DNA of 64,000 nucleotides from JABDCI01 sp964475835 (GCA_964475835.1 CAYYYL010000003.1:1-64000); one strand, 5' to 3'; counted from the stretch's first letter, positions 7,953-17,252 are shown. Numbers and translations are program-made. Notes: generated by a model from the sequence alone, not told the origin.

Positions 7953-10202
7953 TCAAAACGAATAAAACCGGAGCACCTGAATTTCATCCTCAAACAAAAT
8001 CAGGATCTTGTTATCCCGCGCCTCCACATGGCGAGGCCCCCGTTTTTGATAGTGCTCCCACAGCAACTCCCCTTTTTGAGTATCGAAACGCCAGAGTTTG
8101 AAATGCACAGGAACATCCCCCGCCTCGCTCACCCCCGCGTTTAGAATTTTCCCCAGCATGTCGATGCTCGAGGTGTGGGCAAAATAGAGATAGAGAAATT
8201 TCCCGGAAATCATTCCCTCCGAATTGGTCCGATCAAATTTCCAGAGCACATGCCCCACCCCCGGATCCACTTTCCAAACCAGGAGAGTGTGCCCTGCCCG
8301 CGTGGCAGGTTGTTGAAAAAGGTAGAGATAACCGGCGCGATCCATTTCCATGTGCTCCAACACCACTCCCGGAAGGCGCCACCGGACATTTCCATTCTTT
8401 TTGTCATAAGCGGTCAACACATTCCCATCAGGAAAATAAAGAGTGTCCTCCGTCTCCATGAACGGAGGCTTTAACTTCTGATCCCACCCAACTGAAAAGG
8501 GTTGCACCAGCTGCGCCTCCCAAAGTTTTTGCCCTTTTCTGTCAAAGACGATCAGATTTTTACCACCCACCAGAATATCCAGGGTCCTCCCCGGATACAT
8601 ATGGGGAACCCCTCCCAGTTCGGCCCGCCACATCGGCGGCTCATCCGGGGAAAAAAGATGGCGCACCTGCACCAGATACCGACTTTCATCGCGATAGACC
8701 GTACCCGGACCCCGATTCGCCGCCTGGGATTTCATCTCATCCACAAGGTCGGCCGCGTTCAAGACGCCCACATTGGGATTGTCAAGAACGGATGGCCCTG
8801 CCGCCGGTTTGGCCTCCACATGCTGTTCTCCCACCTGTTCAAGGGATATCCTTGCGTCGACTTCGACCGCACCATCGACCGAGGGAAAAACGTCCCGTGC
8901 GGACATCAGGATATCCGGTTTGTGGGGAATGCTTGCAACCTCGGAAAAATCATACCCCGAAGGAGGGAGTTCCGGGCCCGGATCCACTTTGTACACAGGC
9001 TCCCCCAAATTCACCCCCTGACTCTGGACATCCCCCGTAACAGCATCCACACGCGTCACAAAAAAGGCCCCATCCTTTTTGGAAACGATGATGATCGCCT
9101 CATCGCTTTTCACGATTTTTTGAATTCGCCCCTCAATTTCCTGTTTCACCTTTTCTAGCCCCGTCTTCAGATCCAGACAAAGGAGCTTTTGCCCCGTTCT
9201 CACCCAGAGACCACCCCCGTTCCGAAGTACGTCCACCCCATCGTCATCTGGATCCATCTCGAGAAGATCGATCGATCCCATCACTTTTTTCACGCTCTCA
9301 TCCTTGGAATGGGAAAGCCTCTCTCCCATTTCATTGATTTTTGTCAGAATCCCTCCCGGACCATCCGCACCTGCGTTTTTCAGTTCCGTAAGTCTCCGTT
9401 CGATCACCTTGTGCTCCACCCATGTTTCAAGAATCTCCCGCTCCACGGGATCCGTCACCTGCTCGACCTGTGCCTCAAGGGCCTTGAGGGTGATCCTGTC
9501 CTTTTTTTTGGGGGGTTGAAATGCCTCCAGGGGTTTCGTCCAGAGTTCACGCCCACTTTTCACATGGTAAGAGGCGATTTTCTTCTGATCGACAAGGACG
9601 ATTCGATCGGAATCCACAAATTCGCAGAACTGCACATCTGTCCCAACCGGCAGTTTGAGTGAAAAAACCACCGCAGGCTTGGATCCCACAAACACATACC
9701 ACCCCCAGATCCCGATTCCCGCCAGCAGCAGGATTCCTACAAGCCCCCCGATCAACTTGACCCGTCGCATCTTTTTCGCGAGCACCACACTTTCCTGGAG
9801 GGCATAAACCGGAATGTCATCCCCACGCGCCTCCGCCTTTTTCCGGCACGTGAGGGAGCAGAAATATCCAAATTTTAGAAGACATCCCGGGCAAAGGGCC
9901 TTCCGGCAAAAAAAACACGTTTCCGACGTGGTGGCCTGCTTGTGCTCAAAACACATTTTGCGCCCAGCTTCCGGTCCGGGTGACACCGGCCCCGGAGGCG
10001 GAGGGGGAGGCAACGACGCCAGGGGCACGGGAACAAATGCAGGCTTTTGGGGCGCAAGCTGCAGCTCGATCACCCGGTTCGCATACGCCGTTCCCTCCAC
10101 TCCACAATGCGGACAAAACACTTCGCATGGCATCGCACCATTCACCGGCTCGACCTCGAACTTGTACGGAATATTGCAACTGCACTCGATGCGGATTTCC
10201 AT
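7953..10202 (-). CDS. Zinc-ribbon / B-box / membrane / PQQ-like beta-propeller protein
   Basis: A 749-residue protein with an unusual order of parts. An N-terminal zinc ribbon has Cys pairs (about 8-35, including CPHCG). A second Cys/His-rich motif of B-box style (about 85-120: CFEH, CFFC, CPGC, CSLTC) follows. One transmembrane helix of Gly/Leu/Ile type lies at about 150-172. The large remainder has repeats like GRELWTKPL, GQKLWEAQL, GNVRWRLPG, VLWKFD and GELLWEH, the tryptophan-docking motif of PQQ_2 / BamB-like propellers. The zinc modules would be cytoplasmic and the propeller periplasmic. A charged helical insert interrupts the propeller near 250-320. It probably acts as a scaffold or sensor; no catalytic site is seen. 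The pseudopilin gene ends 6 bases upstream, so they may be cotranscribed. Confidence 0.75.
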   Translation of the reverse strand: MEIRIECSCNIPYKFEVEPVNGAMPCEVFCPHCGVEGTAYANRVIELQLAPQKPAFVPVPLASLPPPPPPGPVSPGPEAGRKMCFEHKQATTSETCFFCRKALCPGCLLKFGYFCSLTCRKKAEARGDDIPVYALQESVVLAKKMRRVKLIGGLVGILLLAGIGIWGWYVFVGSKPAVVFSLKLPVGTDVQFCEFVDSDRIVLVDQKKIASYHVKSGRELWTKPLEAFQPPKKKDRITLKALEAQVEQVTDPVEREILETWVEHKVIERRLTELKNAGADGPGGILTKINEMGERLSHSKDESVKKVMGSIDLLEMDPDDDGVDVLRNGGGLWVRTGQKLLCLDLKTGLEKVKQEIEGRIQKIVKSDEAIIIVSKKDGAFFVTRVDAVTGDVQSQGVNLGEPVYKVDPGPELPPSGYDFSEVASIPHKPDILMSARDVFPSVDGAVEVDARISLEQVGEQHVEAKPAAGPSVLDNPNVGVLNAADLVDEMKSQAANRGPGTVYRDESRYLVQVRHLFSPDEPPMWRAELGGVPHMYPGRTLDILVGGKNLIVFDRKGQKLWEAQLVQPFSVGWDQKLKPPFMETEDTLYFPDGNVLTAYDKKNGNVRWRLPGVVLEHMEMDRAGYLYLFQQPATRAGHTLLVWKVDPGVGHVLWKFDRTNSEGMISGKFLYLYFAHTSSIDMLGKILNAGVSEAGDVPVHFKLWRFDTQKGELLWEHYQKRGPRHVEARDNKILILFEDEIQVLRFYSF

Positions 10203-10208
10203 GAGAGC

Positions 10209-10823
10209 TTATCGTTTTCGGGGATTAAGAAAAATGGCACCGGAAAGGATTGCCAGATCGTTGGTGGTGACCGGCTTGAACCGCTCCACATGCCCGTCTG
10301 CAAAAAGCACATTCCCGCCATATTTGAAGTGATTCGCCCCAGGGCGCCGACCGGTGATGGAAAACACCGTTTCCCCCGCCTTTTTCGGCTGGTCATTCAC
10401 CTGCCCGTCCGAAAGAAGCATGCTCGAGGCGTCGTTCGTAATCTGCAACCCCATGGCATAGGCATAGCTGATCACGTAACCCCCAAACGGTTTTCCAGCC
10501 GGAAGCTTCGAATCACCGCTTCCAGGACAGATGAACACCTCCGTCATGCTAGTCGAGCGCGGGACCAGCAGGCTGAGCGGTTCGTCCGAACTGGTCGCCC
10601 CCTGAACATAAGGGAGTCGACCCCGATTCTCCGCGGCATACACCTCCAGCGCCAAATGAATGTTCCGGAGATTCGCCTGACAGGCGATCGACTGCTTATC
10701 CTGATTTACCTGGGATTGGTGACTGTTCATTGCCAGGAAGAGAATCGCGATGATCACCATGGTGAGAAGCAGCTCCAGAAGGCTGAAACCAAAGTTCTTG
10801 CAGAAGATGCGGTCGCGCTTCAC
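10209..10823 (-). CDS. Type IV/II pseudopilin with H-X-DG motif
   Basis: A 204-residue prepilin-like protein. The class III signal reads FGFSLLELLLTMVIIAILFL, with the Gly before Phe as the prepilin-peptidase cut site and Glu at position 5 of the mature helix. The C-terminal part carries HFKYGGNVLFADGHVE, a one-residue-longer variant of the H-X9-DG signature of pseudopilins abundant in Planctomycetes and Verrucomicrobia. Several Cys (ACQANLR, FICPGSG) could form a disulphide. It is a lone pseudopilin; no secretion ATPase or platform protein is nearby. Its start lies only 36 bases from the divergent ald start, so both promoters must be compressed in that gap or lie inside the genes. Confidence 0.85.
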   Translation of the reverse strand: MKRDRIFCKNFGFSLLELLLTMVIIAILFLAMNSHQSQVNQDKQSIACQANLRNIHLALEVYAAENRGRLPYVQGATSSDEPLSLLVPRSTSMTEVFICPGSGDSKLPAGKPFGGYVISYAYAMGLQITNDASSMLLSDGQVNDQPKKAGETVFSITGRRPGANHFKYGGNVLFADGHVERFKPVTTNDLAILSGAIFLNPRKR

Positions 10824-10859
10824 ATTATCGATGAATTTGAATCAATCGTGTCATCTTCG

Positions 10860-11945
10860 ATGAAAATCGGAATCCCCAAGGAAATAAAGGATAAAGAACA
10901 CCGGGTCGCCTGCACCCCGGGAGGGGTTCGCATGCTCACTCAGGACGGACACCACGTATCCGTGGAAATCGGAGCCGGAACGGGAAGCGGCTTCCCGGAC
11001 ACCGCCTACCAGGCCGTCGGGGCCCAAATCACCTCAAAGGATCGCATCTTCTCCGACTGCGAAATGATCCTGAAGGTCAAGGAACCCCTCCCCGAGGAAT
11101 ATCCCCTCCTCCGCCCCGGACAAATCCTTTTCACATACCTTCACCTTGCCGCCAATCCCACACTCGCCCGGGCTCTCATGGAACGCGGTGTGGTGGCGAT
11201 CGCCTACGAAACCGTCCAGCTTGGACGTCGATTACCTCTTCTCGAACCCATGAGTGAGATCGCTGGACGCATGTCCGTGATGGTCGGTTCCTACTTCCTT
11301 GCAAAATCCCAGGGAGGGAAAGGGGTTTTGCTGGGAGGCGTCCCGGGAGTTCTTCCGGGAAAGGTCCTTGTCCTCGGAGGGGGCGCGGCGGGGGTCAACG
11401 CCGGACGCATGGCAACGGGACTCGGCGCCGACGTCACCATCCTCGAGATCGATCTCGAAAAAATGCGATTCCTCGACATCACCCTTCATTCCTCCGCCCA
11501 CACCCTCTATTCAAATGAGCAAAATTTGAACGACGCCCTTCCCGATGTGGATCTGCTCATCGGCGCCGTGCTGGTTCCCGGCGCACGGGCTCCGAAACTC
11601 ATTCACCGGGACATGCTGAAACAGATGAAGCCCGGCTCCGTTTTTGTGGACATCGCCATCGATCAGGGGGGATGCGCGGAAACCTCGCGACCGACATCCC
11701 ACTCCGCCCCCACTTTTGAAGAGGAGGGGGTCGTCCACTACTGCGTCACCAACATGCCCGGCGCCTACGCACGCACCGCCACCCAGGCTCTGACCAACGT
11801 CACCACTCCCTACGCCGTCAAAATCGCCAACTTGGGATGGCAAAAAGCCTGCGAACAACTTCCGGAACTCCCATCCGGAATCAATGTGTGCGATGGAAAA
11901 ATCGTGCATCCCATCGTGGCTCAGGCATTGAAAATCGACGCCTGA
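10860..11945 (+). CDS. ald: Alanine dehydrogenase
   Basis: NAD-dependent interconversion of L-alanine with pyruvate and ammonia. The ATG at 10860 gives the canonical start MKIGIPKEIKDKEHRV; a frame open far upstream lies over other genes and is not used. Signatures include TYLHLAANPTLARAL (with the catalytic His), EPMSEIAGRMSVMVG, the dinucleotide-binding VLVLGGGAAGVNAGRMA, and IDQGGCAETSRPTSHS. At 361 residues it is close to the family norm (about 370). It stands alone, followed by an inverted repeat. Confidence 0.95.
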   Translation: MKIGIPKEIKDKEHRVACTPGGVRMLTQDGHHVSVEIGAGTGSGFPDTAYQAVGAQITSKDRIFSDCEMILKVKEPLPEEYPLLRPGQILFTYLHLAANPTLARALMERGVVAIAYETVQLGRRLPLLEPMSEIAGRMSVMVGSYFLAKSQGGKGVLLGGVPGVLPGKVLVLGGGAAGVNAGRMATGLGADVTILEIDLEKMRFLDITLHSSAHTLYSNEQNLNDALPDVDLLIGAVLVPGARAPKLIHRDMLKQMKPGSVFVDIAIDQGGCAETSRPTSHSAPTFEEEGVVHYCVTNMPGAYARTATQALTNVTTPYAVKIANLGWQKACEQLPELPSGINVCDGKIVHPIVAQALKIDA

Positions 11946-11989
11946 AAAATCAGTTTCGATAGCAGGTTCGTCTGACTGATGATAGAGAT

Positions 11990-12062
11990 TTCACCACGAA
12001 GGACATGAAGAGCACGTAGTAAAACCATTCTTCTGAACAGGGCTTCGTGTCCTTCGTGGTGA
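11990..12062. repeat. Inverted repeat of CACGAAG words downstream of ald
   Basis: The left arm 11991-12010 (TCACCACGAAGGACATGAAG) and right arm 12043-12062 pair at 19 of 20 positions around a 32-base loop. It is the same family as 4261-4350 and lies about 45 bases after the ald stop, where it could serve as a termination or mRNA-stability hairpin. The rest of 11946-12198 shows no gene. Confidence 0.8.
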
Positions 12063-12198
12063 TAGTAATTGTCTTAAAACCAAGGCATTCTCTGCACGGA
12101 ATGGACTTTGAAATTGGCGACGACTGTTTTTGAAGTCTCAATGGAATAGCTCCCTCCGTCTTGACTTTCCTAGCCGATCCTTCATTTTGTCGGTTCCT

Positions 12199-13134
12199 AT
12201 GGAAAACGTTGTCATCATCGGATCGGGCTGCGCCGGCTGGACGGCCGCCGTCTATGCCGCACGGGCCAATTTGAATCCTCTTGTGGTCACCGGACAGATG
12301 CCCGGTGGCCTTCTCACCACCACCAGCATTGTGGAAAACTATCCCGGATTTCCCGAGGGAATCGATGGCAACGAATTGATGGCCAATCTTCAAAAACAGG
12401 CTGAAAAATTCGGCACCAAGACACGTTATGGAAGCACGGTGGAAAAAGTGGATTTTTCAGGACGCCCCCTCAAACTCGTCATCGATGGGGAAACACTCGA
12501 ATCCAAAACCGTAATCATCGCCGTGGGTTCGGGACACCGTCACCTCGGCTTCGAGAGTGAAGCCAAACTCGAGCGCAAGGGCGTCACCTACTGCGCCACC
12601 TGCGACGGCCCCCTTCCCGTCTTCCGGAACAAACCGCTGGTCGTCGTCGGAGGTGGGGATTCTGCTTGTGAGGAAGCCCTCTACCTCACCCGCTTTGCCT
12701 CCGAAGTTTACCTGATTCACCGGCGTGATGCCCTCCGTGCCTCCCGCATCATGGCGGAGCGAACCCTTGCCCATCCCAAGATCAAGATGGTATGGGACAC
12801 CGTGGTGGAAGACATCAAGGACGTGACGAAGGATGAGGTCACCGGCGTGAAACTCCGAAATCTCAAAACCCAGGCGCAAAGCGAACTTCCCTGTGCGGGA
12901 GTCTTCATCGCCATCGGACACGTGCCCAACACTCAGATTTTTAAAGGTCAGATCGACCTTACGGAAGAGGGTTATGTGAATGTGCAACACCCCACCACAC
13001 GAACCAATATCGAAGGCGTGTTCGCCTGTGGGGACTGCGTCGACCACATTTACCGCCAGGCGATCACCGCTGCCGGAACGGGCTGCTCTGCAGCCATCGA
13101 TGCCGAACGATACATCGCTTCATGGAAGTCCTGA
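12199..13134 (+). CDS. trxB: Thioredoxin reductase
   Basis: NADPH-dependent flavoprotein that reduces thioredoxin. The ATG at 12199 starts directly with the FAD-binding MENVVIIGSGCAGWTAAVYA (GxGxxG form). The redox pair is CATC (Cys132, Cys135). The NADPH site is VVVGGGDSACEEALYL with the following HRRDALRAS, and GVFACGDCVDH is the C-terminal FAD motif. The 311-residue length is standard. An in-frame upstream ATG at 12130 would add 23 non-conserved residues and is rejected. The last 15 bases overlap the end of the convergent exosortase gene. Confidence 0.95.
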   Translation: MENVVIIGSGCAGWTAAVYAARANLNPLVVTGQMPGGLLTTTSIVENYPGFPEGIDGNELMANLQKQAEKFGTKTRYGSTVEKVDFSGRPLKLVIDGETLESKTVIIAVGSGHRHLGFESEAKLERKGVTYCATCDGPLPVFRNKPLVVVGGGDSACEEALYLTRFASEVYLIHRRDALRASRIMAERTLAHPKIKMVWDTVVEDIKDVTKDEVTGVKLRNLKTQAQSELPCAGVFIAIGHVPNTQIFKGQIDLTEEGYVNVQHPTTRTNIEGVFACGDCVDHIYRQAITAAGTGCSAAIDAERYIASWKS

Positions 13135-14676
13135 TTCTGAAGGACCGCTCATGGCATCCAGCACACGCTGGAACATTTCAGGACGATTTGAACCTGATTG
13201 AATAAGGGTCAAGGTTTCCTGTCCCCGGTTGCGTTTTCCACTCCAGAGGGCCGACAATCGATCCCACCGCAGATGAAAAACCCGGGGTGTCTGGGAAACC
13301 TTTTCCAATCGTCCCCCCCTCGAGACCAACTGCCATACTTTCATTTCCGCCGTTTCCTGACGGAATCGATATCCCGCTCCAAAAACTTCCCTTCCACGCA
13401 ACCGAAATGCTTCAGAAACCGGCCCCATGAGGAGCTCCCATCCAGCCCGCGGCATGCAGATATCCGGTGTATGCCCCACCGCCGGACTAGGAACCTCGAT
13501 GCCCGGTTTCCAAAAAAAGTGAAAGACCTGAATCTCACCTGATATGGGCGGGTGCACTCTCCACATCTCCGCTTCGGAACAATTCAGAATGTGAATTATT
13601 TCTGCGGGAACGGGATGGCTCGTGACCCGCCATCCCGCGGGAATCGTTGAAGGATCCAGAACCCAGAGGGACTTGGGCTGAATTTCCGCCGTCGCGCCAC
13701 GCCAGGCAAACCATCCCGAAACTACCCCTGGAATCACACATACCGCCCCAACAACCAGCCACCCGCATCGGTCCGGGGTCCGCCAGTTCCATGAACGGTT
13801 TACTCCCCCCCCCGCCAGACTCCCCACGCGCAATCCCCAGGCAAGAAACGACACACAAACAAAACTCAGACCACTCAGAAAATATCCCGTCATCCCGTGA
13901 CGGGCCTCCACGGCTTCCAGTCCCTGCCCAGCACCGATCCGGGCGAGCATCCATATTCGCAACGCATTTCCCACCACCACCACAGCAACCGCCAACAACA
14001 GCAAAACCAGACGCCGACGCCATGAGAGCCGGTGAAGATCGCCCATGAACAAAGCCGCCATGATTCCCGCCTGCAGGGCCTGAAACCCACTGCACGCATT
14101 CGTCACCCCGATCACGCCCTGACGCAATTCGATGACCGTTCCCCTTTGTAACGCAGCGATCCCCACGGCATTCAATCCATCCACCGTGAGCGCCGTGGAA
14201 ATCCTGAGAAGAAGACTGGTGAGGACATCCTCCACTCCGCTGGGCCAGGGAAGTGCCGTCCATGTGAAGCACAGCGGAAACAACATGAGCCGTGCAAAAC
14301 CCACGCCACCCAGGGTTCGCAATCCCATCCATGTCACCCATGTTGCCGCCGTCATGAGAACATAACTCACCGGTCTCCAGAACGGATCCACCTCCCGCAA
14401 TAAAAACCCCAGCCACAACAGTCCGCACGCCAGCCCCACCTCCAACCTCGGCACCGGACGTGGTGAAAAACTCCCAACCTGCCCCAACCCCCACCGCACC
14501 CACGCAAGGCAGAGCGCCAGCACCGGAACCGAAAAACCAAACGCATAAGCCGGATTGGACCGCCACTCCCGGGACAGATGCCAAAAGACCACCCCCCAGA
14601 CGAGGACCTGAGCCATGCCCCATCCCCAACCATTCCAGTCTACGGATTTCTGCCTTCGGATATCAGCGTGTCGCAT
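13120..14676 (-). CDS. Exosortase fused to an EpsI domain
   Basis: Membrane transpeptidase-like enzyme that recognises C-terminal PEP-CTERM-type signals, cleaves them and anchors or releases the protein at the cell surface. The N-terminal 300 residues have about eight hydrophobic segments and the catalytic trio: Cys195 in NACSGF, Arg240 in NALRI and His260 in RHGMTGY. From about residue 310 a periplasmic EpsI domain follows, with the signature VGHTPDICMPRAGW. Many exosortases carry this domain as a fusion. The start overlaps the TPR gene stop by 14 bases, so the genes are coupled. A substrate with a VPETG signal is encoded just upstream. The polysaccharide genes usually linked to exosortases begin 17 kb away. 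Confidence 0.93.
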   Translation of the reverse strand: MRHADIRRQKSVDWNGWGWGMAQVLVWGVVFWHLSREWRSNPAYAFGFSVPVLALCLAWVRWGLGQVGSFSPRPVPRLEVGLACGLLWLGFLLREVDPFWRPVSYVLMTAATWVTWMGLRTLGGVGFARLMLFPLCFTWTALPWPSGVEDVLTSLLLRISTALTVDGLNAVGIAALQRGTVIELRQGVIGVTNACSGFQALQAGIMAALFMGDLHRLSWRRRLVLLLLAVAVVVVGNALRIWMLARIGAGQGLEAVEARHGMTGYFLSGLSFVCVSFLAWGLRVGSLAGGGVNRSWNWRTPDRCGWLVVGAVCVIPGVVSGWFAWRGATAEIQPKSLWVLDPSTIPAGWRVTSHPVPAEIIHILNCSEAEMWRVHPPISGEIQVFHFFWKPGIEVPSPAVGHTPDICMPRAGWELLMGPVSEAFRLRGREVFGAGYRFRQETAEMKVWQLVSRGGRLEKVSQTPRVFHLRWDRLSALWSGKRNRGQETLTLIQSGSNRPEMFQRVLDAMSGPSESGLP

Positions 14677-16363
14677 GGGGCATCTCCCTCCCGTCCAGTG
14701 CGCGACGCGCCTCCATCACCCGTTGTTTTTCCTCCGGCAGCAACACCGCCCGTTCCGCGAGCTTCAGATACCGGCGGGCCATTTCATCCTGCTGCACGGA
14801 AGCCAGCACGATTCCGTAGTAGGCCGCGATCGCGGGCGTTTGAAGATCGGTGGATTTCAAATTTTCCAGCACTCGCCGGGCTTCCTCCGACCGGCCCAGG
14901 CGGTACATGGCAAAGGCATGCGTGGAGGCAAATACCGGATTGAGGGGATCCCGATCATACAGGGATTTCGCCACGGCGACCGCATCCTGAATCGCATCCG
15001 TGGATTCGAGAAGCAACAGAAGTTGCGCACGATTGTTCACGGCGACAAGATCGTGAGGGCTACGTTCCACCACACCATTCATCACCTCAAGCAATCCGTG
15101 CGAATCGCCACGTTTTTGATAGATTCGATAAAGCGCCTGCAACGCCGCACGATCCCGTACCCGGGACTCAACGAGGGTTCTCCAAAGTTTCTCCGCCTCG
15201 ACATCCCATCCCCACGAATCGGTCAAGTGAGCCAGCATGCTCAAGGTGTCCGCCCTGTGAGAAGCCTCCGACATGCTCAACCGCCACGGAATCTCCGCTC
15301 TGGACATCTGGCGCTGCTCACGATACGCCCTCGCCACAAAAGCCTGCCTTAGAAAATCAAACACCCCCCAATTCCCCTCCTCCACCAGCGATTGTAATTT
15401 TTTCCAATCTCCCGCAAGCACACAGGCATCCGCGGCGGCAAGAGGCACGGGTTGCGTCCGGGCAACGGTGAGAGGAAGGCTTTCGAAAAATGCAAGGGAT
15501 TCCCGGGCCATCCCCGCATGATGAAGATGGCTCATCAAGGCATAGGTCGCAGCCGGGTTCCCTGACGCTTCCGTTTGGAGACGCCCCAGCAAATCTGTCG
15601 CAAGAGTCCGATCAAACTTCAACTGCACATCGAGCTGAAGCAGACGATCCTGAAAGCCAGCTTCTTTGCGGATCACAAGTTCCTTTGCCAACTTCAGAGC
15701 CTCCCCACCATCTCCCCGAAGAAGAGCATCCCCGGCAAGCGCGCGCATGGCGGTCTCTTCGAGGGAGGGATTCTTCAGCAGCTCGAAAAGCCTTTCCCTC
15801 CCATCCTTGCGGTGTTCCGGGCTGGATGAGGAAAGTTGTGCCGCCGCCAGATTGAGGAGAGCCACCTCATCCCCAGGTTTTAAACGGACGACTTCCGAAA
15901 AATGATGCAACGCCTGCTCATTCTGATGCAACGAAGCCGCAAGCGCAGCCGCCATCTGATGGTACTCGGCGCCCTGCTGATCCCTGGGGGAGACCGTCAG
16001 GAGTGCCTGATCCGCAATTTCCGGCATCCCAAACTTCAGAGCGGCAGCGGCCCATTGAAGCTTGTGCTCCAGTGTCGGTTCGATCTCGGTCAGGCGTACA
16101 CGCCAGAACATTTCCTCGGGGGATCGGGACTTCTCCGCCACTTCGATCAAAACAGAACAAGCCACGGCATCCCGCGGACGTTTTGCGAACGCCTGGCGGG
16201 CATTCAAATATGCACCCCGCAAATCCCCCTGATCCAGTAACGCGTGCGCCTTTCGAAGGAGATGACGCTGCTCCCAACGTTCAAAAAGACGGTACCCCGC
16301 CCAACCGGCAAAAAGGACGCCGCACAAAACCAACAAAAAAACGGCCGTTTTTCGCATGATCAC
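14663..16363 (-). CDS. Membrane-anchored TPR-repeat protein of the exosortase locus
   Basis: A 566-residue protein with an N-terminal transmembrane helix (about 6-24), then mostly helical TPR-like repeats. Examples are LLDQGDLRGAYLNARQAF, ALHHFSEVVRLKPGDEVALL and LARRYLKLAERAVLLPEE-type units. Tandem TPR proteins of this kind commonly accompany exosortase and EPS genes and probably scaffold the export machinery. The GTG at 16363 follows GGGGAG with a 5-base spacing, so I prefer it; an ATG two codons later (16357) is possible. It overlaps the exosortase gene downstream, and the VPETG-CTERM gene ends 30 bases upstream. Confidence 0.78.
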   Translation of the reverse strand: MIMRKTAVFLLVLCGVLFAGWAGYRLFERWEQRHLLRKAHALLDQGDLRGAYLNARQAFAKRPRDAVACSVLIEVAEKSRSPEEMFWRVRLTEIEPTLEHKLQWAAAALKFGMPEIADQALLTVSPRDQQGAEYHQMAAALAASLHQNEQALHHFSEVVRLKPGDEVALLNLAAAQLSSSSPEHRKDGRERLFELLKNPSLEETAMRALAGDALLRGDGGEALKLAKELVIRKEAGFQDRLLQLDVQLKFDRTLATDLLGRLQTEASGNPAATYALMSHLHHAGMARESLAFFESLPLTVARTQPVPLAAADACVLAGDWKKLQSLVEEGNWGVFDFLRQAFVARAYREQRQMSRAEIPWRLSMSEASHRADTLSMLAHLTDSWGWDVEAEKLWRTLVESRVRDRAALQALYRIYQKRGDSHGLLEVMNGVVERSPHDLVAVNNRAQLLLLLESTDAIQDAVAVAKSLYDRDPLNPVFASTHAFAMYRLGRSEEARRVLENLKSTDLQTPAIAAYYGIVLASVQQDEMARRYLKLAERAVLLPEEKQRVMEARRALDGREMPHATR

Positions 16364-16393
16364 TCACACTCCCCGCTCTTGCAGAAAGCCCTC

Positions 16394-17218
16394 TCAGAAT
16401 GGCCGACGCCTGACGGTGCGAACAAGCACCAAATGCGCTTTGGTACGAAGGCGTACCAGAAAAACGGATATAAGGCAGCATGCAACGGCCGCAAGGGTCA
16501 CCCCCGTCTCGGGAACCACCGGACGAAAATTGATATCGTGAAAACTGATCGCCTCCTGGGCGGGATTTTGCGACGCGTACGACGCACTTCCATACGTAAA
16601 TGTGAGACTGTTGATGTAGGCCGAACCGAAGCTTACGATCGCATTGGCGTTTCCTGAAGGAGAATCCGTGACCGCCGTGCCGGTGATGGTCTGACTGAGT
16701 CCACTTCCTGCAATCACATTGTTGGCGGATCCGCTCAGGGTGGCCGCAATCGCCGGCCCTCCATTCAGACTTCCTTGAATGTTCCGGATCTGATCCACAA
16801 ACGAATTGCCTGAACCAATATCAATGTCGAAGAGCTTGAACGAAACCAAGTCGACCCCATTGGCATAATTGAAATCCACCTTCACGGTCACTGCCTGGGA
16901 ACGGTTCGAATAATCCATGAAAAGCTGGAGGGAATTTTCCACAGGATTCAGTCCACCCGTCAGATCATTGACAATGGCCGGGTAACCCGCTTGAAATTTT
17001 CCAGTGTCCCCCGAAATGGTGACCGTCACATCATTTCCGGGATTCGAGGCATCGATGTCAAAGGATCGAGTAAGAGAACCGGGAGTCCACGTCACAGAAT
17101 CCCAATCAAGAAGAACCGCATTCGCGGTCCCCGGCATCGCCAAAAGACCGGCAGCCAAGATTGCAGAAAAAAACCGGAAGCAGATTATGGGCACAGTTCC
17201 ATAACCTCGTCGATCCAT
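16394..17218 (-). CDS. Secreted protein with VPETG-type C-terminal sorting signal
   Basis: A 274-residue exported protein and the likely exosortase substrate. The signal peptide (about 1-33) ends in PGTANA. The mature part is a beta-rich domain, full of Ser, Asn, Thr and Gly (for example DIGSGNSFVDQIRNIQGS), like many PEP-CTERM proteins. The C-terminus has VVPETG, a hydrophobic helix (TLAAVACCLISVFLV) and an Arg/Lys-rich tail. The motif is VPETG rather than PEP or the known VPDSG. The basic tail is about 20 residues, much longer than the few residues usual for these signals. The neighbouring exosortase is probably specific for it. Confidence 0.82.
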   Translation of the reverse strand: MDRRGYGTVPIICFRFFSAILAAGLLAMPGTANAVLLDWDSVTWTPGSLTRSFDIDASNPGNDVTVTISGDTGKFQAGYPAIVNDLTGGLNPVENSLQLFMDYSNRSQAVTVKVDFNYANGVDLVSFKLFDIDIGSGNSFVDQIRNIQGSLNGGPAIAATLSGSANNVIAGSGLSQTITGTAVTDSPSGNANAIVSFGSAYINSLTFTYGSASYASQNPAQEAISFHDINFRPVVPETGVTLAAVACCLISVFLVRLRTKAHLVLVRTVRRRPF

Positions 17219-17252
17219 CCCGGCTTGTCAACTTTGCCCCCTCAAGCTGTAG

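Noticed and set aside
7446..7965. Several short open frames on both strands between 7.4 and 8.0 kb
   Set aside because: They translate the inverted repeats; the same peptide words appear on both strands, which is what a palindrome produces.
13535..14629. A 364-residue minus-strand open frame inside the exosortase gene in another frame
   Set aside because: Composition is Gly/Ser/Cys-rich nonsense, while the overlapping frame shows the full exosortase catalytic trio.
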